A stretch of 64,000 nucleotides of DNA, from the NCBI GenBank assembly GCA_003152315.1, contig PLZV01000057.1, positions 1 through 64,000 of the forward strand. The letters run 5' to 3'. Below are positions 8,228 to 15,777 of the stretch, one piece after another; the stretch's first letter is position 1; every line of letters begins with the position of its first letter. Under the pieces are notes generated by a model. The model searched no databases. It was not told the DNA's origin and was given only the letters and a program-made list of their open reading frames with translations. This DNA comes from Verrucomicrobiota bacterium (lineage in GTDB: Bacteria; Verrucomicrobiota; Verrucomicrobiia; Palsa-1439). The position numbers and the translations under genes were made by a program.

Positions 8228-8725
8228 ATGCCAAAGCTGCACATACTTTCGCCGTCGTCGCTCGCTACAACGATTGAATTGGCGGAAAATCTTATCACGA
8301 TTGGTCGAACTCCTGAAAACTCCATTTGCATCCAGGATACCAACGTCTCCAGGCGACACGGAATTCTGGTGCGTGACGGGGACAATTATCAATTGCACGA
8401 CTTCAAGTCCGCCAATGGCACTTTCGTGAATGGCGAGCAGATCATGGCTGCGAAACTCAAGGATGGTGTATCCATTCGCTTTGGCTCGGTAGAGCTTCGC
8501 TACGAATCGGGTCCCGCCAAAGTTGCGCCTCTCGGAGCCACACAAGCCGATCAGAAAATGCTCCCCACGCCGCCCAAGGGCGGCAGCGGCAAGGAGCGTG
8601 GTGGCATGTCAAAAAGGATGAAACCGGAATACGCCGCCGGGGTGTTGCAGTCCGGCCCCGTTACGTTTCATCCGGGCTCTTCCGCCAAACCGATATCTCC
8701 GCCGTCTCCCAAGACGTCCGAGTAA
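8228..8725 (+). CDS. FHA-domain protein
   Basis: From the ATG at 8228 the protein has 165 residues. An FHA domain covers about 1-95, with the motifs IGR (25-27), VSRRH (40-44) and NGTFVNG (62-68). The Arg, Ser, His and Asn that recognise phosphothreonine are present. The rest is a Pro/Lys-rich tail without a domain. FHA proteins read Ser/Thr-kinase phosphorylation; no kinase gene is nearby. An upstream TTG at 8183 keeps the frame open but adds residues unlike the family. Expected to be cytoplasmic. Confidence 0.88.
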   Translation: MPKLHILSPSSLATTIELAENLITIGRTPENSICIQDTNVSRRHGILVRDGDNYQLHDFKSANGTFVNGEQIMAAKLKDGVSIRFGSVELRYESGPAKVAPLGATQADQKMLPTPPKGGSGKERGGMSKRMKPEYAAGVLQSGPVTFHPGSSAKPISPPSPKTSE

Positions 8726-8748
8726 AACAGCCTCTCGAGGCGCAATTG

Positions 8749-8907
8749 GCGTCAGGTCTCAACATCAAACAATCCGGTAGTTCCCTGATCTGAAATTTCC
8801 AGACCCGTCTTGACGCTCCACCGTCACGCGGTGTAACTCTACGGCATGAGCGGATACTCCACACCTCCGAAAGACGGACGCTGTCCAGCCATGCGCTGGT
8901 ACTGGTA
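8749..8907 (+). repeat. repeat unit U, copy 2 with truncated small ORF
   Basis: Same unit as 9255-9502 and 10249-10495. The small ORF starts at 8845 (MSGYSTPPKDGRC...) and stops at codon 21 (8907), where identity with the other copies also ends. It is a decayed copy. Confidence 0.85.
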
Positions 8908-9114
8908 GTCGAGACGGCATGCACCTTCTCTTGGGCTGACTGGTACTCGCTATGAGTTCCTCCAACGTCAGCGGCCAGGCGACGCCTTATCCTTGCTCAC
9001 GGGGGTGTTCACCCCAGGTTGGCCTACGGGAAATCCAGTATGGAACACTACTGGTTTTACCGTATGGCGAAAAAGCACCCAATTCCCCATAATCCCTGAT
9101 CAAGGAGGACGAAT

Positions 9115-9237
9115 ATGTTGAGGACAAAGAAGTCTGGGGATTTTGATCAAGTCACCCCTACCCGCACCGACAAGAAACTGATCGCTCTGGCCTGGGTAAT
9201 CGCCTGTACCGTCTTTTTTCTGATGGTGCGGCACTAA
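9115..9237 (+). CDS. 40-residue single-pass membrane protein
   Basis: Begins at an ATG with a textbook Shine-Dalgarno AAGGAGG seven bases upstream, one of the best ribosome-binding sites in this zone. The product is 40 residues: a charged N-terminus (MLRTKKSGDF... to about 22), one hydrophobic helix IALAWVIACTVFFLMV (about 23-38) and a short basic end. It has the shape of a small inner-membrane regulator or toxin-like peptide, but no homologous family is recognised and no antitoxin is evident. It sits between two copies of repeat unit U. Confidence 0.6.
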   Translation: MLRTKKSGDFDQVTPTRTDKKLIALAWVIACTVFFLMVRH

Positions 9238-9254
9238 GAAGCTACTGGAGAGTC

Positions 9255-9502
9255 ACACGCACAATTGGGATCAGGTCTCAACATCAAACAATCCGGTAGT
9301 CCCCTGATCTTAAGTTTCCAGACCCGTCTTGACGCTCCACAGTCACGCGGTGTAATTCTACGGCATGAGCGGATTCTCCACACCTCCGAAAGACTCCCGC
9401 TGTCCAGCCATGCGCTGGTACTGGTATCCGAAGGGCAACCCATTCAAGAACTGGTACCGGGTGATCTGGCCGAAACAGCGCCTGCGTTTAGTATCACTGT
9501 GA
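9255..9502 (+). repeat. repeat unit U, copy 3 (complete)
   Basis: A 248-bp unit that starts near CGCACAATTGGGATCAGG and ends exactly at the stop codon of the 45-codon ORF. Copy 4 (10249-10495) shows about 6% difference in the ORF and about 10% in the upstream block. Confidence 0.85.
9365..9502 (+). CDS. 45-residue repeated small protein, copy 3
   Basis: The ORF starts MSGFSTPPKDSRCPAMRWYW and ends in QRLRLVSL. It is basic and very rich in Trp, Tyr, Arg and Lys. An in-frame TAA lies 12 bases upstream in every copy, so the ATG is the only likely start, although no Shine-Dalgarno is visible. Against copy 4 there are eight base changes: five at third positions, and the residue changes are F/Y, S/A and Y/H. 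That pattern points to selection on this reading frame. The function is unknown and no family was recognised. Confidence 0.5.
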   Translation: MSGFSTPPKDSRCPAMRWYWYPKGNPFKNWYRVIWPKQRLRLVSL

Positions 9503-9614
9503 GACTATCCGCTAACTTGAGCGTTGTGCCTTGAGCGTTAGGGCGTTCTTCCGCCCGCAGACATCGGTCCCATCCGTCCTATTCCGCGCCGTTGAGAGGT
9601 TCAACGCCCGTCGG

Positions 9615-9815
9615 TTACGTTGATGCCGACGCATTGGCCAAGTTCCAAGCGTCTGCCGCTTCTTTCTTACTATCGAACAGCGGTCGCTTCCGGCAGGCAC
9701 ACAAGACAAAATACCTCTTGGTCCTCGAACGACGGGCTCCTTTGGGTATTCTTGTAAGCACGCCACTGGGCACGAGATGGCACGTCACACAACGTTTAAG
9801 CTTCGCTTCACTCAT
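9615..9815 (-). CDS. small zinc-finger protein, Lar-like
   Basis: From the ATG at 9815 the product has 66 residues: KRCVTCHLVP, then a basic loop, CACRKRPLFDSKKEAADAWN. The CxxC...CxC layout followed by 'eAadaWN' resembles the small treble-clef proteins of the restriction-alleviation (Lar) type found in phages. A longer start at 9860 adds 15 residues. No strong ribosome-binding site is seen. The identification is by motif shape only; it may be a remnant of a mobile element. Confidence 0.45.
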   Translation of the reverse strand: MSEAKLKRCVTCHLVPSGVLTRIPKGARRSRTKRYFVLCACRKRPLFDSKKEAADAWNLANASAST

Positions 9816-9901
9816 TGACCAACCTTGGTCGAAGCACCGTATGCCTCTTATGAGACTCACGCAAGGGCAAATCAGGACACTACCCCCTTGACGGTAGTGC
9901 C

Positions 9902-10084
9902 CTAATTTGAAGCGTGAAGATGCTTCCTTAGTTTCTCCAACTGTTTGCGAAGCCGTGCGTTTTCGGCGATGACATTCTTGGTATCACGCAGCAGTTGCTT
10001 TGAATCTTCTACCGCGAGACGGGTTTGTTCCAACAACTCCGACTCGCTGGCGAATCGCAATCTCCTATGTTCTCTTCTTCCCAC
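9902..10084 (-). CDS. short coiled-coil ORF, possibly a remnant
   Basis: A 60-codon frame from a GTG. It encodes an almost entirely helical heptad-like segment (LLEQTRLAVEDSKQLLRDT and RLRKQLEKLRKHLHA). The end runs into repeat sequence (ACTACC...GGTAGTGCCCTAAT), which supplies the stop codon, so the original protein was probably longer. No function can be assigned. Confidence 0.35.
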   Translation of the reverse strand: MGRREHRRLRFASESELLEQTRLAVEDSKQLLRDTKNVIAENARLRKQLEKLRKHLHASN

Positions 10085-10248
10085 AGGCCACGATTGAGGC
10101 TTGCACGGCGGTCTTTGGCGAGACTACCGGCGGAATCTCCAACACTGCTACATACCGCGTGCTCTGGTCTTTGTCACCGTCTAAATGACTCCATGCGTAG
10201 GCTCGCGCCCCTGCTCACTCGTCCTATTCCGTCCGCTGACATCGGTCC

Positions 10249-10495
10249 CACGCACAATTGGGATCAGGTCTCAGCATCAAACAATCCGGCAGTTCCCTGA
10301 TCTGAAATTTTTAGCCCCGTCTTGACGCTCCACAGTCATGCGGTGTAACTCTACGGCATGAGCGGATACTCCACGCCTCCGAAAGACGCACGCTGCCCTG
10401 CCATGCGCTGGCACTGGTATCCGAAGGGCAACCCATTCAAGAACTGGTACCGGGTGATCTGGCCGAAACAGCGGCTGCGTTTAGTATCACTGTGA
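10249..10495 (+). repeat. repeat unit U, copy 4 (complete)
   Basis: About 247 bp, homologous to 9255-9502 over its whole length. Similarity ends at the stop codon of the small ORF on the right. Confidence 0.85.
10358..10495 (+). CDS. 45-residue repeated small protein, copy 4
   Basis: Same length and frame as the ORF at 9365-9502, starting MSGYSTPPKDARCPAMRWHW. Differences from copy 3 are mainly synonymous. A TAA precedes the start in frame. No signal peptide or membrane helix is present; the aromatic/basic composition suggests nucleic-acid or membrane-surface contact, which is only a guess. Confidence 0.5.
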   Translation: MSGYSTPPKDARCPAMRWHWYPKGNPFKNWYRVIWPKQRLRLVSL

Positions 10496-10898
10496 TGCTT
10501 TTGGTGACCCTCCGGCATTGGGTTCAACTCTACACCGAGCACACCTTCCAAGCGCTGGCAGCTTCAAGAACAACTTAACCGTCTCACACTCTGATTTGTC
10601 ACGAGTGGAGAGCTGACCGCGACGATTCCGTAGGCGATCTGCCAGCGGCTTATCCGGCCCCCGCCGCCGGGTTTTTGCTGGTGGTATGATAATCGCCCGT
10701 TTATCGTTTCGTTGAACAGGCGTCCCGCCTGTTTTTCCGGTTGTGCGCAGGCGGTTCGTATCCGGCTGAGGGAGCACGTGTGATGAGGCGGGATTTCACA
10801 CGCGACCGAGAGTTTACGGCGGGCCGCCGGCCGCGGTCAAGGCGACGCCTGCCATGCCGTTTGAGTTGCGCGACTCAGCCGCGCCGCTTCGTCCAACG
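10496..10898. other. intergenic repeat debris
   Basis: Contains the GCGATCTGCCAGCGGCTTAT-type repeat (10626-10672) shared with 5255-5300, and the palindrome GAACAGGCGTCCCGCCTGTT (10714-10740), whose relative lies inside the portal gene at 18685-18712. No gene is supported. Confidence 0.7.
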
Positions 10899-12918
10899 CT
10901 ACGGACACGCCAGCACGGCACGAATTCGGGTCGCCTCGCCGGTCAGCAAAGTCACTTGGGCGACGGTCAGCTTCTTGCCCTTTTGCGCGGAAACCAGGGC
11001 GATGAAGTCTTTGAGCTCTCCGCATGCATTTGAGGTCCTGCCCTTATCGAGGTCCCACTGCGCTTCGATCAGTTCGAATACCAAACCAATTTTCGTCCCG
11101 GGTTGGATCGGTAACCCGCTGACCAGCACGATCAAATCGTTGATCTGGTCCTTCGCGCCCTTGACCCTCACCGTGAACGTGCACAGGTTGGTGTGGCCCC
11201 CGCCGTTGATGACCCGATTGGTCACGACCGTCGTGCCGATGGCGAAGAGGCTGCCGCTGGCGCGGGAGCTGGTCACGATCACCCCGCCACAATTGTCGGA
11301 AACCACCGGCGCGGCGAACGTGACGTTGACGCCACCCGGCGAGACCGCGTTGGTCGTCACGTTTGGCGGACAGGAGATGCTCGGCAGAAGAGTGTCCTTG
11401 ATGACCACGGCCTGCAATTGCGTGACGCTGTTGCCGTTGCCGTCGTTGTAGACCCAATGCACGGTGAACGAACCCTGGCTGTTATACGACGTCGGATCGC
11501 TCGTCGTGGCCGTGATCAATCCCGCGCAATTGTCGTGCGCCGTCGGTGCAGTCACGCTCGCCGAACACTGACCGGTGGCCGTGGGCAATGAGGCCACCGT
11601 GGGCACCGGCGGCGTGGTGTCCACGACGGTGACGGTCGCGCTACAACTGTTGGAGGCGCCGTGGTTGTCAGTAACGGTCAACGTCACGAGCGTGTTGCCG
11701 AGGGAATACGGCCCGGGTGGGGATTGAACCAACGTGATGGTATCGCCAGCGTCGGGATCGTAGGAGCCGTTATCAATCGAGGCGTTGGCCATGCAATTTG
11801 CACCGGCTGACACGGTGACGTTCGTGCAGATGGCGACGGGCGGATTGTTGCACGCCGTTTGGCGTTCGACAGCGCCGATGTCGGTGCCGTCGCTGCCGGG
11901 GGCGTTGGCGATGCCGGGATCGTCGAAGGTCCGGGGCAAGCCGCGCTGGTCGGTGGCCGAGCCGCTGAAGTTCGTGCCCTTGTCAATGGCCGGGCTGCCG
12001 CACAACGGGGCTTGGGTGAAGGTCGGGCCGCCGTTGTCCTGCAACGGGCCGATCAGCGGCGGAGTGTTGGTCTGGTCGCCGGTCGCGTTCAGGAATCCGC
12101 CGCCGGCATCGCTGCTGAGGTTGTAGCCATCCGAGGTGACCGTGGCGAATTTATTGAAAATGTTTCCGCCCAACGGGCCGGCATTGAGGATGGTGCTACC
12201 AATCTTCAGTATCGCGCTGCCGTTGAAACCGTAGTTGTAGATGCCGCCGCCGTTGACGGCCGAGTTGCCGCTGACGGTGCTGTTAATCACCGTAAGGCTC
12301 GCGCTGCCGAGCCCCTCACTGTCGTTGTTAATGCCGCCACCGTTGCCGGAAGCGGTCGAGTTGCCGCTGACGGTGCTGTTGACGATCGTCAGCGTCGCGC
12401 TGCCGGAAGCTTGACTGTAATTGAGGATGCCGCCGCCGATGCCGTTGCCGGCCGAGTTGCCGCTGAAAGTGCAATTGCTCACCGTCAACGTCGAGTGGTC
12501 GTTGAGAATGCCGCCACCGAAGTTGGACGGATCAGCGCCGTTGGTGATGGTCAGGCTGGCGATGGTGACGGTCGTGCTGGAGCCGATGTGGAACACGCGG
12601 CCGGCGGCGTTGCCGTTGACCGCAAGTAGATTGGCGCCGGGGCCGAGGATGGTGACGGTGTTGGTGACCAGCAGTTCGCCGGTCGTCAGCGTGATGGTGC
12701 CGGAGACAGCGGTGGCGTCAATCGTGTCGCCGTCCGCCGCAACAGGTCAAGGCATCGCGTAACGAACCGGGCCCGCTGTCGCCGGTGGTCGTGACCGTGG
12801 TGCTGCAGGGCGGGGCAGCGGCGCGAACCCCGTGAGTCGCGAAGCAAAGCAACGCCAGACACAACACGACAAAGCGATGGTTGAGTGAATGGGTGATCAA
12901 ACGATTGGGTGTATTCAT
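10899..12918 (-). pseudogene. exported beta-helix / HYR surface protein with a frameshift
   Basis: The 66-codon start (ATG at 12918, AAAGGA six bases upstream) encodes a signal peptide and TTGDSGPGSLRDALT. The remaining 565-plus codons continue in another frame from about 12742; one extra T near 12743 explains the break, because removing it restores ADGDTIDAT. The rest has a right-handed beta-helix with repeated 'NSTVSGNSA..GGGI' turns, a 'choice-of-anchor Q'-like segment (GLPRTFDDPGIANAP, DGTDIGAVE), two HYR-like domains (VVDTTPPVP, DNCAG) and a short helical C-terminus. Probably a secreted or surface adhesin-type protein. A real frameshift and a sequencing error cannot be told apart here. 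Confidence 0.8.
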
Positions 12919-13102
12919 GTCATTCCTTTTCGCACGCGTGCGACGCCAACATTTCAGTACACAGATGTGATCTTGAAGATGAAGTGGGACGAGAAAGGCC
13001 TGACCAACGAATTACGAGCGACCCTTTCGCCGTTGCAGACGTGGCAACACACTCACCCTAGCCGCCGCATTAAGGTTTGCCGGGCGATGCAGTCAAGAGG
13101 AA

Positions 13103-13234
13103 TTAACCGCTGTGGCGAATATTGATGATGTCGCCGTCTTCGACGATGTACTCTTTGCCCTTGATGCGGAGCTTGCCGGTTTCCTTGAGCTTTACTTCGG
13201 CGGCATGTCCGGTCTCGGCGGCGCCGCTATAGTT
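13103..13234 (-). pseudogene. C-terminal remnant of a TGS-domain GTPase (YchF-like)
   Basis: The minus strand reads about 43 codons ending [20 protein letters not shown] and a stop at 13103. This matches the end of the TGS domain of YchF/OLA1-type ATPases ('GKlRlEGKdYiVqDGDii'). The upstream part of the gene is absent: the frame runs into repeat sequence (GGAAATTGGGGTCAGG) at about 13235. It is too short to be a gene. It lies on the left side of the phage module, so it may be a leftover of the insertion or deletion that made this junction. Confidence 0.5.
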
Positions 13235-13240
13235 CCCTGG

Positions 13241-13638
13241 AAATTGGGGTCAGGAAATTGGAGTCACGTCTCTTCATTCCTCTTTTGGTTAACGCAAGCG
13301 CCCGTAACGTAAAGCCCACTCCATCGCCGTACCGTTTGGGCAACGTCCCGTTGAGTCTTTGCCCTTGTTTTTTTGTCGTTGGTAGGGCGGGCTGGCCCAG
13401 CCCGCCGTTCGGCTTTTCGGTTCGTTTCTAACCAGTGCGAACCGCCAAAACCTATTTTCACCACTTTTTCGTCAATTTTCACCCGCAAAAACCCCAATGT
13501 TTACGGCCCTCCGGTAAAAAAGCTTCCAAAGCTTCCATACCTTCCAAAGTACGCTCACGGCTTTTTTCGACTTCCGATACTCTGCCCCGCGTTGATGAGA
13601 ACGCCGTCAAAAACGCAGCGAAAACGAGGAGATCGAAA
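13241..13638. other. junction zone left of the phage module
   Basis: Contains the GTAGGGCGGGCTGGCCCAGC palindrome (about 13378-13433) and short unique sequence. No gene, tRNA or clear att core was found. The first phage gene has its ribosome-binding site at about 13626-13632. Confidence 0.5.
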
Positions 13639-14451
13639 ATGAATCTGTTGTCGAAGTTCGCGCTTCTGTTCGGACGCAGGAAGTTCGAGGAATTTGCCCA
13701 GGCCAACCCCGCGCTCCCCGACGATGCGCTCGCCGTCGCCAACACGCTCGATACCTATCCCGTCCGCGGCGCGGTCGCGCTCGTCGCCGGGTCGCTCGCC
13801 CACGCGCTCGACAATCTCCTGCACGGCACGGAAACGATCGACGCCGCCGCGACGCACGCGCTCCTGATTCTCGCCGCCCTCTGCATCATCTGGGTCCGCC
13901 ACGCCATCAGCAAACACGATGTGCGCGTCAACGACGTCGTCCAAAAAACCCGCGATCTTTCCGGCATCGCCTCGAAAACATTGCTCATGATCGTTGCCTT
14001 CGGACTCGGCTTTGCACTTTTCGCGCTTTCGCCCGCCGCCTTCGCCCAGACGAATGCCGCCATCGACAACACTTTCTCTCAACTCGTCACCGACATCGGC
14101 AAGTCCACCAAGTTCAGCAGCGGCGTCGGCATCAATCTCCACGCAAAGGTCGCGCCGCTGCTCTCGCAGGAACTGCCGCTCTTCGGCCACTCAAACACGA
14201 ACTCGTCGTGGTCCACGGGCCCGTCGCACGCCACTTTCTTCCTCCGCGCCGAGAACGAGGAGCAACTGGGTTGGTCTTTGAGCGGGAGTTGGAAGTCGCC
14301 GCCGCGCCTCTTGAAGTTGGCACTGTTCAACGCCAGCGACATCGACTGGACCGTCAACTGGGGACTGCCCGTCGAGGATTACTACCAGCTCTTCCGTCAC
14401 GCCGACTGGAAGCAAAACCGCTTCGGCCTCTCGGTCACGCGGAAATTTTGA
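13639..14451 (+). CDS. phage-cluster membrane protein, function unknown
   Basis: From the ATG at 13639 (GAGGAG upstream, good spacing) the protein has 270 residues. Hydrophobic segments lie near 47-65, 75-95 and 115-137; the last ends in SPAAFAQT like a signal-cleavage site. A soluble C-terminal half (about 138-270) contains SSGVGINLHAKVAPLL. The open frame extends upstream to 13435, but that part has no start signal. It is the first gene of the plus-strand phage cluster, a position often taken by holin or lysis-accessory genes. No endolysin follows, so the role stays open. Confidence 0.65.
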   Translation: MNLLSKFALLFGRRKFEEFAQANPALPDDALAVANTLDTYPVRGAVALVAGSLAHALDNLLHGTETIDAAATHALLILAALCIIWVRHAISKHDVRVNDVVQKTRDLSGIASKTLLMIVAFGLGFALFALSPAAFAQTNAAIDNTFSQLVTDIGKSTKFSSGVGINLHAKVAPLLSQELPLFGHSNTNSSWSTGPSHATFFLRAENEEQLGWSLSGSWKSPPRLLKLALFNASDIDWTVNWGLPVEDYYQLFRHADWKQNRFGLSVTRKF

Positions 14452-14469
14452 ACCGGGGAGCCACCAGGA

Positions 14470-14835
14470 ATGAATGAACCACACGGCATCAATTGGGGCG
14501 CGGTCCTGGCCTTCGTCGCCATCCTCGAATTCATGCGCAGCGTCGTCATCTACATGTTCATCAGTCCGCTGCGCGGCGCGGGCAAGAAGATCGACCACCT
14601 CGAAAACCAGCTCAACGGCCTCAATTTCACCAACCTGCAAAAGAGCGTCGAGGACCACGAAAAACGGATGCGCACCCTCGAAAGCGACGCGATGCCCATC
14701 GACGATTTCCAGCGGTACGTGGACATCGCCGAGCGGGACCGCCGCCTGATGAACAAGAAACTCGACATCCTGTTACAACGCACTGCGCACCTCCGCAAAC
14801 CCGAAGATGAAAGGGAACTAGCCGATGAAACCTGA
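14470..14835 (+). CDS. membrane-anchored coiled-coil phage protein (Mu gp25-like position)
   Basis: A 121-residue protein: one N-terminal transmembrane helix (about 10-32), then a long charged coiled coil (DHLENQLNGLNF... to about 105). The shape and place, just before a small winged-helix protein and the terminase genes, match the DUF2730/gp25-type proteins of Mu-like phages, whose role is poorly known. A spanin-like role is an alternative. It overlaps the next gene by 11 bases, indicating translational coupling. Confidence 0.6.
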   Translation: MNEPHGINWGAVLAFVAILEFMRSVVIYMFISPLRGAGKKIDHLENQLNGLNFTNLQKSVEDHEKRMRTLESDAMPIDDFQRYVDIAERDRRLMNKKLDILLQRTAHLRKPEDERELADET

Positions 14836-15097
14836 AGAACTCCGCGACCTCCGCATCGCGCTCCTCCGCGAACTCTACCGCCTGAACCCGCTCGGCCGGC
14901 GCGCCGTCGTGCTCCACATGCTGGTCCAACCCGAAGTCGAGTGCAGCGTCGCCGAGGTCACCGCGCAGCTCGCGTTCCTGCGTGGCAAACATTTCCTCTG
15001 CGAGGTGAAGGCCGACGACATCTCCCCCGGCCTCGACCCGTTCTGGTTCATCACCACCGAAGGCATGGTCCACTGCGAGGCGAAGAGGCTGGTATGA
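14825..15097 (+). CDS. small winged-helix phage protein (Mu gp26-like)
   Basis: A 90-residue protein with a helix-turn-helix/winged-helix pattern: RIALLRELYRLNP (helix), CSVAEVTAQLAFLRGKHFL (recognition helix), then a beta wing (FWFITTEGMVHCEA). Mu-like phages carry such a protein directly upstream of the small terminase. It may bind packaging-site DNA or control late genes; neither is shown. Its stop overlaps the next start (ATGA at 15094). Confidence 0.6.
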   Translation: MKPEELRDLRIALLRELYRLNPLGRRAVVLHMLVQPEVECSVAEVTAQLAFLRGKHFLCEVKADDISPGLDPFWFITTEGMVHCEAKRLV

Positions 15098-15777
15098 AGA
15101 AACGTCCCAACCAGAGGGTCAGTCGTTGGCCGCTCCGGAAACGATTCAGCCGGATTGCGATGTTGCCCGAGGAGATGCGCCTCGAGATCAACCATAAGAT
15201 GAGCGAGGGCTGGCAAATCAAAATGATTGGTGAATGGTTGTTCGAGCAGCGGGCAGACCGAGACCTACCTCACCTGCATTTGAAAGCGGGCGATGCCTAT
15301 TCGTTGAGCTGGCTGCGCACCAGTCCGAAGGAAAAGAACGCGCGCCGGACCGTCGAAGCCGGATTGGCCCGCTGGTTCTACACTTCCTACCAGGAATGGC
15401 TGCGCCGTGAAGGGGAACGCGGGGAGAAGGTTCAACTGGTCGATGAATCGGAAAAGACCAACCGCGCGGCGGCGGAAAAGAGCCGACCCGATTCTGACGT
15501 GGGCGGCAATCTGATTATCCGCTCGATGCTTCTTGAGGCGATCAACCTGGTCCGCAAGGGGAGCAATGACCCGACGGAACTAGCGCAACTGGCGACTGCG
15601 TGGGCGCGCTTGAACCAGACAGCGATTGAACTGGAAAAGCTCCGGCTGCGCACGCAGGAGGCCGTGGACGCCGGCCTCAAGGCGCTGAAGTCCGAAATAA
15701 CGAAGGACCCCGAGGCTATTGAACTTTTCAAGAAGCTTCACGCCATCGTGAAACGATCCACGAAATCCGACGCATGA
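15094..15777 (+). CDS. phage terminase small subunit (DUF3486-like)
   Basis: A 227-residue protein. The N-terminal part (KRFSRIAMLPEEMRLEIN, then a helix-turn-helix segment around GWQIKMIGEWLFEQ) resembles the DNA-binding domain of Mu gp27-type small terminases (DUF3486). The C-terminal half is helical and charged, suited to oligomerisation and contact with the large subunit. It is placed directly before the large subunit with an ATGA overlap (15774-15777). Small terminases recognise phage DNA and load the packaging motor. The assignment rests on motif shape plus position. Confidence 0.75.
   Translation: MKKRPNQRVSRWPLRKRFSRIAMLPEEMRLEINHKMSEGWQIKMIGEWLFEQRADRDLPHLHLKAGDAYSLSWLRTSPKEKNARRTVEAGLARWFYTSYQEWLRREGERGEKVQLVDESEKTNRAAAEKSRPDSDVGGNLIIRSMLLEAINLVRKGSNDPTELAQLATAWARLNQTAIELEKLRLRTQEAVDAGLKALKSEITKDPEAIELFKKLHAIVKRSTKSDA

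Noticed and set aside
9265-9534. 89-codon plus-strand frame overlapping repeat unit U in another register
   Set aside because: It runs past the end of the repeat into unrelated sequence and shows no codon-position bias between copies, whereas the 45-codon frame ends with the repeat and shows third-position changes.
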